This document shows positions 1-6,857 of a stretch of 7,045 nucleotides of DNA, in pieces. The position numbers and the translations under genes are program-made. The stretch lies in NCBI GenBank assembly GCA_903970315.1, contig CAJCIJ010000083.1, forward strand, positions 1 through 7,045, read 5' to 3'. The notes under the pieces are model-generated. The model ran no database searches. It was not told the DNA's origin and saw nothing but the letters and a program-made list of their open reading frames with translations. Within the stretch, counting starts at the first letter, position 1. Each line of letters begins with the position of its first letter. This DNA comes from Actinomycetota bacterium. GTDB taxonomy: Bacteria > Actinomycetota > Thermoleophilia > Solirubrobacterales > Solirubrobacteraceae.

Positions 1-2022
1 GACCAGTTCCTGGGCGAGCTTCGCGACCGCGGCTACACGAAGCGGATCAGCCGGCCTCTGCTGAAGGGGGAGGACTCGTCAAACGGGCCCGTGACCGTGG
101 AGACCTATCAGTGGTTTGTGCGCAACGCCGGCGAGATCTCAAGCGCCTACACGATCGTGATCTGCGACGAGGCGCACACGGCCCTCGGTGACAAGACGAG
201 CGCCGCGATCCGCGCCTGGACGGGCCCGATCTTTGTGGGCATGACCGCTACGGGTGCGCTGATAGCGCGTCACGTAACCGATCTGTTCCCCACGCAGACC
301 TCGCGGTTTGATCTTGCCCAGGCCGCCCGTCGCGGCGTGATCGCACCGTTGCGGTGCGTCCGCATCCGCCCCGGAGCCGGGGTTCGGACGATCGCAAAGG
401 TCCCGCTGCGCCGGGGCGAGGTCGACACCGAGTTCGACCAGGAGATGCTCGCCGAGCTGCTTGACCAGCACCCGTTCAACATGGCTGCGGCCGATCTCTA
501 CAAGACACGCTTCGGGGCGATGCCCGGCGTCGTCTACGCCGCCGGCGTTCAGCACGCCTACAACCTCGAGAAGGCGTTTGTGGAGGCCGGGCTGAAAGCC
601 AAAGCGGTATCCGGCGAGACGCACAAGCGCGAGCTTGCCCAGACCCTTGCGCGCTACGAGCGCGGCGAGATAGACATCCTCATCAACGCCCAGCTGTTGG
701 CCGAGGGCTGGAACAGCCCGCGCGCGACGGTGTGCGTTCATCTTGCGCCCACGGCGTCGCGTCGCGTCTACCAGCAGCGCGTGGGTCGCGTCACCAGGCG
801 CCATCCCGGCAAGGAGGCCGGCCTGGTTGTGGACTTCGTGGATCCAGCCACCAAGAACGACGACCCTGTGGTGACACTGCACTCGCTGCTTGACCGCGAC
901 GTCTACAGAGGCGGCGCCATCGTGGTGGGTCCGGTGCGACGCGGCCGCGGGCGGCGTGTGCGCGTGGAGCGGCGGGTACTGCCGGTCGCCGCCGAGGCCG
1001 AGCGCCGGTTCGCGGTCTTCGAGCGCGAGCTGTGGCGCATAGCGGTCGAGAACCTGGACTACGACGAGCGCCACCTCTGGGCGGCGCTGGCCGGTGCCCG
1101 CGTCGCGCCCAGTGGTTGGCGGCGCGCCCGCACCATGTTGCACTTCGACCGCAGCGGTGAGCTCAAGCGTCGCTTCCTGCTTACCGCCATGCAGCGCAAC
1201 CGCAACCTCCAGGTACGCGTTCGAGCACTCGCTGACATCGCCGGCCTGCGCGACGCCGACGCCTTTGACAGCGCTGTGGACATCATCGGCGGCTGGCCCC
1301 GCGAGGAGCGCAAGGAGGCGACCAAGATCCTGCTGCGGGCACTTGCCGAAGCGAACATAGGCCGCCGCGACCAGGCAAACGCCTGGATCTGGCGCCTTGC
1401 CGAGTACACGCGCGAGGTCCACGAGGAGTACGCCGCGCAACGGTGGCCGGAGACCAAGCGCCTGCTGGGCCTGCTGGTCAACTCGGCGGGCAGCGCGCAT
1501 GCGCGCAACGCCCGGCGTCTGGCGCACGCCGCGCGCAAGCAGGATCGGCGCTTGGCCGCGGCGCTCCTGGCGGCGGCCCTTGCGCACACGCCGGAGGCCG
1601 AGGAGGCACTCCGCGGGGCCCGCACGCGCATGGCACGCAAGCCGACGGCGCTGGCCCGCGATCTTCTGCGCAACTTCCCCCAGCGTCGCGGAAGGGGCGG
1701 GCGACGCAAGCGGCGCAGTCAGACGGGCGGTCAGAATGGCAAGCGCTCGGCGACCGCCGCGGCGCGCGCCAAGGCACAGCTGGGCGACCAGCAGGAGGTT
1801 TCGGCGCAAGGCGCCGAGGCAACGCTCGTCGAACCCGTCAACGACGACGGGCACGACGATGCAAACGACGGCGCACGCAAGAACGGCGACGGGGACGGCG
1901 CCAAGAGGTCGGGTGCGCGCCGCGCGGCGCGCGCACGCAGATCCACGAAGCGCTCCCCGGGCGGCGGCGGCGACTCGACCGACGACGGCTCCTCAGAGCC
2001 GGCGCCGGCTGCCGCTTCGTAG
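1..2022 (+). CDS. Superfamily 2 DEAH-box helicase, SSL2/XPB-like, 5'-truncated by the window
   Basis: ATP-dependent nucleic acid helicase or translocase, cytoplasmic; the substrate cannot be told from sequence. The frame is open from base 1, so 673 residues are visible and the true start, with the Walker A motif, lies upstream. The GTG at 91 is in frame but would remove the residues before motif II and is not a credible start. Counting codons from base 1: DEAH motif II at residues 56-59, TAT motif III at 82-84, an LLAEGWNSPRA motif V region near 231-241, and motif VI QQRVGRVTRR at 258-267, followed by a VVDFVDP strand typical of COG1061-type helicases. Residues about 330-560 are helix-rich and Arg/Ala-rich with no domain I recognise. 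Residues about 562-673 are low complexity: a basic RRGRGGRRKRR patch, then mixed Lys/Arg and Asp/Glu/Gly runs, probably disordered. The stop is TAG. The gene converges on birA 15 bases away. The helicase class is secure; the biological role is unknown. Confidence 0.9.
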   Translation, partial: DQFLGELRDRGYTKRISRPLLKGEDSSNGPVTVETYQWFVRNAGEISSAYTIVICDEAHTALGDKTSAAIRAWTGPIFVGMTATGALIARHVTDLFPTQTSRFDLAQAARRGVIAPLRCVRIRPGAGVRTIAKVPLRRGEVDTEFDQEMLAELLDQHPFNMAAADLYKTRFGAMPGVVYAAGVQHAYNLEKAFVEAGLKAKAVSGETHKRELAQTLARYERGEIDILINAQLLAEGWNSPRATVCVHLAPTASRRVYQQRVGRVTRRHPGKEAGLVVDFVDPATKNDDPVVTLHSLLDRDVYRGGAIVVGPVRRGRGRRVRVERRVLPVAAEAERRFAVFERELWRIAVENLDYDERHLWAALAGARVAPSGWRRARTMLHFDRSGELKRRFLLTAMQRNRNLQVRVRALADIAGLRDADAFDSAVDIIGGWPREERKEATKILLRALAEANIGRRDQANAWIWRLAEYTREVHEEYAAQRWPETKRLLGLLVNSAGSAHARNARRLAHAARKQDRRLAAALLAAALAHTPEAEEALRGARTRMARKPTALARDLLRNFPQRRGRGGRRKRRSQTGGQNGKRSATAAARAKAQLGDQQEVSAQGAEATLVEPVNDDGHDDANDGARKNGDGDGAKRSGARRAARARRSTKRSPGGGGDSTDDGSSEPAPAAAS

Positions 2023-2037
2023 CCGACGCAACAGCGC
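2023..2037. other. Convergent junction between helicase and birA, no clear terminator
   Basis: Only 15 bases separate the helicase TAG from the birA TGA. No hairpin followed by a T-run is visible for either direction. A loopless 14-base palindrome (1997-2010) sits in the last codons of the helicase and a 10-base one (2045-2054) in the last codons of birA. Either could contribute to structure at the ends of the two transcripts, but neither resembles a standard intrinsic terminator. Confidence 0.5.
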
Positions 2038-2778
2038 TCAGCCCAGGTGCACCTCGCCGGCCTGAAGAGTCATGCGGGTTCCGTCATCGGCGACTGCGAT
2101 CAGCCGTCCTGTGCCGTCCACTCCGTCTGCGCGTCCCCGCCGCCGTCCCTCGGCGGCACCTTCGGCCGGTAGCGATGCGGTCCAATTGATCTCGCGCCCG
2201 CGCAGGACGTCGCGGGCCCTGAATTCATCGAGGATCGTGCCGGCCGGCTGTGCCAGGCGGACCTCCAGGGCGCTCAGCAGGTTGGCAAGCAGCGGCGCTA
2301 CGGACTCGCTGGGGCGTTCTAGCGAGGCGACTGACCCGCGTAGCTCGTTGGGGACGTCGGCTACGTCTACGGCTACGTTTAGCCCGATCCCAACGACCGC
2401 CCAGCCCGCCTGCGGGCGTCCCTCGACGAGGATGCCTGCGAGCTTGGCCAACCCCCCAGACTGCTCCACGACGACGTCGTTTGGCCATTTCAGGCGAGCG
2501 TTGGGCCCGGCGATCTCGCACACCGCGACGCCTGCGATCAGCGGCAGAAGCTCAGGCGGTGCCGCCAGGCCGTCGGGCCAGCGAACGATGAGCGACATGA
2601 GCAGCGAGCTGTCCGGCGGCGCCCACCACGTGCGTCCCTGGCGTCCACGCCCGGCGGTCTGCTCGGATGCGGTGACCACCGTGCCGTGAGGGGCACCCAG
2701 ATCGGCCAGCCGACGGGCATGCTCGTTGGTGGATCCAGCTCGCCTGAAATGAACGCGGGGCGTGCCCAGTCCTGCCAT
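2038..2778 (-). CDS. birA: Biotin--[acetyl-CoA-carboxylase] ligase, class I (no repressor domain)
   Basis: Activates biotin with ATP to biotinyl-5'-AMP and transfers it to the target lysine of biotin carboxyl carrier domains, in the cytoplasm. The 246 residues show the family signatures in order: GSTNEHA near 15-21, the biotin/ATP loop GRGRQGR at 43-49, KWPNDV at 97-102, KLAGILVE at 112-119 with the catalytic lysine at 112, and GIGLNV at 130-135. A C-terminal small beta-barrel follows (about 195-246), with an Arg/Gly/Ala-rich insertion around 206-217. The protein starts directly with the catalytic domain, so it lacks the N-terminal helix-turn-helix of E. coli BirA and should not act as a repressor. 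The ATG lies 6 bases after the cobA-hemD stop. The nearest GGAG is about 15 bases upstream, so ribosome binding looks weak and translation may depend on read-on from cobA-hemD. It is last in the operon, and no pathway link to tetrapyrroles is evident. Confidence 0.93.
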   Translation of the reverse strand: MAGLGTPRVHFRRAGSTNEHARRLADLGAPHGTVVTASEQTAGRGRQGRTWWAPPDSSLLMSLIVRWPDGLAAPPELLPLIAGVAVCEIAGPNARLKWPNDVVVEQSGGLAKLAGILVEGRPQAGWAVVGIGLNVAVDVADVPNELRGSVASLERPSESVAPLLANLLSALEVRLAQPAGTILDEFRARDVLRGREINWTASLPAEGAAEGRRRGRADGVDGTGRLIAVADDGTRMTLQAGEVHLG

Positions 2779-2784
2779 GGCGCG

Positions 2785-4353
2785 CTACGAGCGCTCCGCC
2801 GGGGCTGAGCCGACGGCCGCCGTTGCGTCTTGGACCAGTGCCGCCACCAGCCCGTCGATGTCGTGACGAGTCGCCTGGACGTGAGGCTCGGCGCCGTGTT
2901 CGCGCAGGGTCTCGCTGGTAACTGGGCCGATGGACACGATCCGTGTGGTCGGCGCCAGCGCCGCCAGGTCACTCTCGGATTCCAGGGCGCCAAAGAGTGC
3001 GCGCACGCTCGACGACGACGCGAACGTGATGTAGTCGGCCTGTCGGGCGGCCGCCAGCGCCGCCTGCGACAGGGGCTCAGAAACGGTCTCATAGAGGCTC
3101 ACCACGTCGACCTCGATGCCGCTTGCGCGCAGCGCCTCGGGCAGCGTCTCGCGGGCTCCGCTGGCGCCCGCGAACAGGGCGCGGCGCACCGCGGCAGGCC
3201 CGGACGGCGCCACGCGGTCATCCAGCAGCGCCTCGACCAGGCCCTCGGCGACGGACCGCTCGGGCACGACGTCGGCGCGGATCCCACGATCGGCCAGCGC
3301 CTGAGCGGTTCCCGGGCCGATCGCTGCAACGACCGTTCCCGCAAAGGCCCGCGCGTCCTGGCCGCCGGCGTGCAGCCTCTCAAAGAGCGCATGCACGCCA
3401 TTGGGGGAGGTCAGGCACACGATGTCGTAGCCGCTCAGGCTGACGGAAGGACCGGCGATCGGCTCGATGCGAATCGTTGGTGTCTGCACAACCGTGGCTC
3501 CAAGCCGGCGCAGCCTGTCAGCGAGCTCACCAGCCTGGGGCCTCGCGCGGGTCACAACGACCGACCGGCCCTTCAGGGGCAGGCCGTCGCCGCCAAACCA
3601 GTGCAGGCGCTCGCTGAAGGACGCGACCTCGCCGATGACCGTGAGTGCGGGCGGCCGGACGTTGGCCGCCGCGGCGGTCTCGGCGAGCGTGTCGAGCGTG
3701 GCTGTCACCGTGCGCTGCCACGGCAGCGTTCCGCATTCCACAAGCGCCGCCGCCTCGGACCCTCGTCGCCCGGCAGCCATCAGCGATGTCACGATCGCGG
3801 GCAGGGCTCCAACACCCATGTAGAAGACCAGCGTCCCGGGGAAGGTCGCCAGAGCGGCCCAGTCAAGCGCGGGCTCTCCCTTGTCGGTGTCCTCGTGCCC
3901 CGTGATCAGGGCGACAGCGCTTGAGACGCCGCGGAAGGTCACGGGAATGCCGGCGTACGCGGTGGCTGAAAGGCCCGCGGTGATGCCCGGTACGACCTCG
4001 AAGGGGATGCCTGCTTGCAGCATCGTCAGAGCCTCCTCGCCGCCGCGCCCGAAGACGAACGGATCGCCGCCCTTCAGGCGCACCACGGACTTGCCGGCGC
4101 GCGCATGGGCCACCATCAGCTCCTCGGTCTCGGCCTGCGGGACCGATGCGGCACCGGGCGCCCCGCCGGCCTTGCCCACGTAGACCAGCTCGGCGTCGGC
4201 GCGCACCCCGTCAAGCGTCTCGGCGCCGATCAACCGGTCATACAGCACGACGTCGGCGGTGGCTATGAGCTCGGTGGCCCGCACCGTGAGCAGCCCGGGA
4301 TCGCCGGGTCCGGCACCCACGATGTAGACACGACCGCGATCAGCGTCGTTCAT
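2785..4353 (-). CDS. cobA-hemD: Fused uroporphyrinogen-III C-methyltransferase / uroporphyrinogen-III synthase
   Basis: Bifunctional cytoplasmic enzyme of 522 residues. The N-terminal half (about 8-250) is a SAM-dependent uroporphyrinogen-III methyltransferase making precorrin-2 for siroheme and cobalamin: VGAGPGDPGLLT at 12-23, GGDPFVFGRGGEE at 95-107, VPGITAG at 121-127, and TGHED at 151-155. The C-terminal half (about 262-515) is uroporphyrinogen-III synthase, which closes hydroxymethylbilane with ring-D inversion: GRSVVVTRA at 262-270, LTSPNGV at 314-320, SLYETV at 419-424 (containing the usually conserved tyrosine), FASSSSV at 444-450, and IGPVTSETLREHG at 475-487. HemD is poorly conserved between species, but these segments and the position next to hemC make the call firm. 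The ATG overlaps the end of hemC by 14 bases and has a good AGGTGA site. No precorrin-2 dehydrogenase/ferrochelatase domain is present, so this is not a CysG-type trifunctional protein. CobA-HemD fusions are known in several bacterial groups. Confidence 0.95.
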   Translation of the reverse strand: MNDADRGRVYIVGAGPGDPGLLTVRATELIATADVVLYDRLIGAETLDGVRADAELVYVGKAGGAPGAASVPQAETEELMVAHARAGKSVVRLKGGDPFVFGRGGEEALTMLQAGIPFEVVPGITAGLSATAYAGIPVTFRGVSSAVALITGHEDTDKGEPALDWAALATFPGTLVFYMGVGALPAIVTSLMAAGRRGSEAAALVECGTLPWQRTVTATLDTLAETAAAANVRPPALTVIGEVASFSERLHWFGGDGLPLKGRSVVVTRARPQAGELADRLRRLGATVVQTPTIRIEPIAGPSVSLSGYDIVCLTSPNGVHALFERLHAGGQDARAFAGTVVAAIGPGTAQALADRGIRADVVPERSVAEGLVEALLDDRVAPSGPAAVRRALFAGASGARETLPEALRASGIEVDVVSLYETVSEPLSQAALAAARQADYITFASSSSVRALFGALESESDLAALAPTTRIVSIGPVTSETLREHGAEPHVQATRHDIDGLVAALVQDATAAVGSAPAERS

Positions 4354-5230
4354 CGGCCATCACCTGGGCTTGGCGGAGCATCTCCGAGGCCCCCACGGCC
4401 TGCATCCGCGCAGCGACGGCTGCCGCGAGCACGTCGGGCTCGGAAGGGTCTCCAACGAGCTCGTCGGCGCACCATGCGCTTCCATCGGGCAGCCCGACCC
4501 AAGCGCGCAGGCGCATCGACTCCCCTTCAAGCTGCGCATGCGCGCCCAGTGGCGTGTCGCAGGATGCCTCCAGCGCCCGCGCAAGCGCGCGCTCGGCCAG
4601 CAGGCAGCAGAAGGTGCCCGGGTCGGTGATCGCCTCTGCAGCCGCCCGTGCCGAGTCGTCGTCGGAGCGGCCCTCCAGCGCAAGCGCGCCCTGACCGGGC
4701 GCGGGCACGAACTGCTCGCGATCGAGCACGGCGCCGATCTCGGCGTCACGCTCCAGGCGTTGGAGCCCCGCCCGGGCAAGCGCGATCGCGTCCAGGCTGT
4801 GGGAGCGGTCACCGAGCTTGGCCAGGCGCGTGTCCACGTTGCCCGCCACGGGCACTATCTCGATGTCTCCCCTGTTCGCCAGAAGCTGGGCGGCGCGGCG
4901 CAGGCTGCTGGTGCCAACGCGCGCCCCGGGCGCCAGTGCCGAGAGACTGCCCACGCCGCAGAGGACGTCCTCTGCGTGGGCGCGCACGGGGGCGCCGAGC
5001 AGCGCCAGGCCCTCAGGAAGCTCCTCCGGCAGATCCTTGGCGGAATGCACCGCCAGGTCGATCGCGCCGTCCAGCAGGGCCCGCTCCAGGTCGCGCACCC
5101 AGCGCGACTTGTCGGTGGCCTCCGCGCTGCCGGCAGCGGCAGTCGTCACGACCTCGGCGTCACCCAGCAGCCCGGCCACGTGCCGAGCCTGGACCAGCGC
5201 CAGCGCGCTGCCACGCGTGCCAAGGCGCAT
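4340..5230 (-). CDS. hemC: Hydroxymethylbilane synthase (porphobilinogen deaminase), divergent active site
   Basis: Polymerises four porphobilinogens into hydroxymethylbilane on a covalently bound dipyrromethane cofactor, in the cytoplasm. At 296 residues it is slightly shorter than E. coli HemC. The start is typical (MRLGTRGSALAL). Visible family motifs: HSAKDLP at 62-68, with Asp66 matching the catalytic E. coli Asp84; GTSSLRR at 106-112 (E. coli Arg131/132); NVDTRLAKL at 131-139 (Arg135 matching Arg155); APGQGALALE at 177-186; and the cofactor cysteine Cys224 in EASCDTPLGAHA. Three places depart from the usual pattern: the GGKGLF loop is TDKSRW (39-44, lysine kept), the common GGC(Q/N)VP cofactor loop is ASCDTP, and residue 129 is Ala where Arg (E. 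coli Arg149) normally precedes GNV. The ATG lies 5 bases after the hemA TAG, with only a GGGG run nearby, so translational coupling is likely. A 20-base palindrome lies within the gene at 4957-4976. The identity is firm despite the divergence. Confidence 0.94.
   Translation of the reverse strand: MRLGTRGSALALVQARHVAGLLGDAEVVTTAAAGSAEATDKSRWVRDLERALLDGAIDLAVHSAKDLPEELPEGLALLGAPVRAHAEDVLCGVGSLSALAPGARVGTSSLRRAAQLLANRGDIEIVPVAGNVDTRLAKLGDRSHSLDAIALARAGLQRLERDAEIGAVLDREQFVPAPGQGALALEGRSDDDSARAAAEAITDPGTFCCLLAERALARALEASCDTPLGAHAQLEGESMRLRAWVGLPDGSAWCADELVGDPSEPDVLAAAVAARMQAVGASEMLRQAQVMADERR
4360..4365 (-). promoter_or_regulatory. Ribosome binding site of cobA-hemD
   Basis: AGGTGA on the minus strand, 6 bases before the ATG at 4353 and inside the end of hemC. 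It fixes this ATG as the start and accounts for the 14-base overlap with hemC. Confidence 0.65.
4957..4976. repeat. 20-base perfect palindrome inside hemC
   Basis: Half-site CGCAGAGGAC is followed directly by its reverse complement, with no spacer. Flanking CCCAC (4950-4954) and GTGGG (4976-4980) can extend the pairing to about 14 base pairs if the three bases 4955-4957 bulge out. It lies in codons for the HAEDVLCGVG stretch of HemC. It may be a dyad protein site or an mRNA hairpin, or may be chance in GC-rich coding DNA. Confidence 0.6.
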
Positions 5231-5235
5231 GGCCC

Positions 5236-6657
5236 CTAGCGCCGGCGGCGCGCTTGCAGAGAGTGAACCGTAGCCAGGCGGCCGTCGCTTGGGTCGGCGA
5301 GCACAACGCCGCCGTCGGGCGCGCCGGAGGTGCCGCTGAGAGCGGGTGTTTGGGCGTCGGGCAACTGGTCGTCGCCGGCGTCGGGCAGGTCAAAGAGCTC
5401 CCGTACCAGCTCCAGCGTGGCGTGCCGCCGGGCGCCGCTGAGGTTGCGAAGACGGTCGGTTGGTTCGTGCAGCAGCCGGTTGGTCACAGCCCGGGCGATC
5501 GCTTCGATGCGCGCTATGTCGCGCTCGGAAGCCGACTCCCAACGGTCGGCGTTTTCGGCGAGCACCTGCTCGACCACAGCGCTTGCGTGTTCGCGCAGCG
5601 CGCTCACGGTGGGCATCGTGTCGGCTTCGCCCAGCCAGCGGGCGAACCTCCGGATCTCCTGCTCGATGATGGCCTCTGCCTGGGGCACCTCGGCGGCGCG
5701 GGTGTCGAGGTTGCGTGCGACTGTCTCCTGGAGCCCGTCCATGTCGTAGAGCGTTACACCGTCAAGCTCGCGGCAGTGAGGGTCGATGTCGCGGGGAACC
5801 GCCAGGTCGATCAACAGCAGGGGCCGGTCCCGGCGCGACTCCATGACCACGTCGAGCTCCTGTGCGCCGACGATGTGATGAGGCGAGGAGGTTGCGCAGA
5901 CGACGATGTCGGCGAGAGCCAGTTGGTCGGGAAGGTGGTCCAGCCCGGTGACCTCGCCGTCGAACCTTTCCGCCAGCGACCGCGCGCGGTCGGCACGGCG
6001 GTTTGCAACGAACACCGTCCGCGCCCCCTGGTTGGCGAGCGCTTGGGCGGTCAGCTCGCCCGTCTCGCCGGTACCCAGGATCACGACGTGGCGGTCCTTG
6101 AGGGTGCCCAGCAGGCGGGAAGCCAGATCGACGGCGACCGAGGACACGCTCACGCGGCTGTGGCCGATTGCGGTCTGGGAGCGGACGAGCTTGCCCGTGG
6201 CCAGGGCGGCCGTGCACAGACGGTCGATAAGCGGCCCGGTCAGCCCCTGTGCCTGGGCGGCTTCGTAGGCTCGGCGCACCTGTCCCTGGATCTCGGCCTC
6301 CCCGATGACCATCGACTCAAGTCCCGCGGTCACGCGGAACAGCTGTCGGGCGGCGTCGCAGTTGCGCGGCGAATAGATGGCGGCGGCCAGCTCTGTCGGG
6401 CGGATGCCGGCACGCTGAGCGAGCATCGACAGGACGTCGGACTCGGCGCGCACGGCGTCTGTCGCGACCTGGTAGACCTCGGTGCGGTTGCACGTGGAGA
6501 TCACGACCACCTCGCTTGCGGCCCCCGTAGGACTGTCGCCGGCGTCCATCAGCGAGCGAGCGAACTCGATCGCTCCCGCCTCCGAGAACGCCAACCGCTC
6601 GCGCAGCGCCACGTCGGCGGTCTTGTGCGAGATCCCGAGTGCCAACAGCTCATTCAC
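5236..6657 (-). CDS. hemA: Glutamyl-tRNA reductase
   Basis: First committed enzyme of C5-pathway tetrapyrrole synthesis: NADPH-dependent reduction of glutamyl-tRNA(Glu) to glutamate-1-semialdehyde, in the cytoplasm. The 473 residues follow the family layout. The catalytic N-terminal domain (1-155) has GISHKTADVALRERLAF at 8-24, the nucleophilic Cys56 in STCNRTEVY, and ESMVIGEAEIQGQV at 114-127. The NADPH-binding Rossmann domain has GTGETG at 195-200 (more often GAGEMG), then ANRRADRA, and ends with LLIDLAVPRDID at 281-292. The C-terminal helical dimerisation domain covers about 310-425. A tail of about 48 residues (426-473), rich in Asp, Pro and Gly and ending RRRR, goes beyond the usual family core. 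The start is GTG, overlapping the stop of the CcmD-like gene as GTGA, and the encoded MNELLALGISHKT matches the normal family N-terminus. Downstream, hemC begins 5 bases after the stop. Confidence 0.96.
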   Translation of the reverse strand: MNELLALGISHKTADVALRERLAFSEAGAIEFARSLMDAGDSPTGAASEVVVISTCNRTEVYQVATDAVRAESDVLSMLAQRAGIRPTELAAAIYSPRNCDAARQLFRVTAGLESMVIGEAEIQGQVRRAYEAAQAQGLTGPLIDRLCTAALATGKLVRSQTAIGHSRVSVSSVAVDLASRLLGTLKDRHVVILGTGETGELTAQALANQGARTVFVANRRADRARSLAERFDGEVTGLDHLPDQLALADIVVCATSSPHHIVGAQELDVVMESRRDRPLLLIDLAVPRDIDPHCRELDGVTLYDMDGLQETVARNLDTRAAEVPQAEAIIEQEIRRFARWLGEADTMPTVSALREHASAVVEQVLAENADRWESASERDIARIEAIARAVTNRLLHEPTDRLRNLSGARRHATLELVRELFDLPDAGDDQLPDAQTPALSGTSGAPDGGVVLADPSDGRLATVHSLQARRRR

Positions 6658-6857
6658 AGCGGCGTGGACTCCGTTGTCGTGGGAGGTTGGGTCGCCGCGA
6701 GGTCGCCGATCTGGCGCTCGACCTTGCGCAGGCGAGTCGCCATGATCGCCACGTAGATGACCACAATCGCCATGAACACCACGTAGGCGGCGGCGACGTA
6801 CTTGCCGGCGGTGTGAAGTGGGAGCGCGGGTGACTCCGCCAGGACAGCGGCGATCAT
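6654..6857 (-). CDS. Small CcmD-like single-pass membrane protein
   Basis: A 67-residue protein with a short N-terminal segment, one hydrophobic helix at about 20-41 (YVAAAYVVFMAIVVIYVAIM), a basic RLRKVER stretch just after it, and a Thr/Pro-rich end. The AAYVVF segment, single span and trailing Arg/Lys helix resemble CcmD, the small subunit that helps release heme-loaded CcmE from the CcmABC transporter in cytochrome c maturation. Such short proteins are recognised mainly by pattern and context, so the assignment is probable, not proven. It could also be another small membrane protein tied to a CcsA/HemX-like partner. The ATG overlaps the stop of the upstream gene as ATGA and has a strong GGAGGT site, and its own TGA overlaps the hemA GTG. 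By the positive-inside rule, the basic residues after the helix place the C-terminus in the cytoplasm. Confidence 0.7.
   Translation of the reverse strand: MIAAVLAESPALPLHTAGKYVAAAYVVFMAIVVIYVAIMATRLRKVERQIGDLAATQPPTTTESTPL
6669..6672 (-). promoter_or_regulatory. Weak ribosome binding site of hemA
   Basis: GGAG on the minus strand, 11 bases before the GTG start at 6657, within the last codons of the CcmD-like gene. The modest match, the GTG start and the GTGA overlap suggest that HemA is made partly by ribosomes terminating on the gene before it. Confidence 0.45.

Noticed and set aside
139..1854. A 571-codon open frame on the minus strand opposite the helicase
   Set aside because: It is antisense to recognisable helicase motifs, has no conserved motif of its own, and is explained by strong GC bias at third codon positions.
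1915..1932. An 18-base perfect palindrome of G and C only in the helicase tail
   Set aside because: It lies in alternating GC codons for an Ala/Arg run, where such symmetry arises easily, and it has no loop or T-run to make a terminator.
1997..2010. A 14-base palindrome just before the helicase stop, as a possible bidirectional terminator
   Set aside because: It has no loop and no following T-run in either direction, and it encodes a Pro/Ala-rich stretch likely to give such symmetry by composition.
2341..2380. Short direct repeats of GGCTACGT within birA
   Set aside because: They are explained by the repeated Val-Ala-Val-Asp-Val-Ala-Asp codons in a conserved part of the protein.
2830..3924. 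A 364-codon open frame on the plus strand opposite cobA-hemD
   Set aside because: The product is Arg/Gly/Gln-rich and unlike any protein family I know, and the opposite strand encodes an unmistakable methyltransferase.
4648..6756. A 702-codon open frame on the plus strand opposite hemC and hemA
   Set aside because: It lies antisense to two clearly conserved enzymes, its translation is Arg/Ala/Pro/Gly-rich without any family motif, and long antisense open frames are expected in GC-rich coding DNA.
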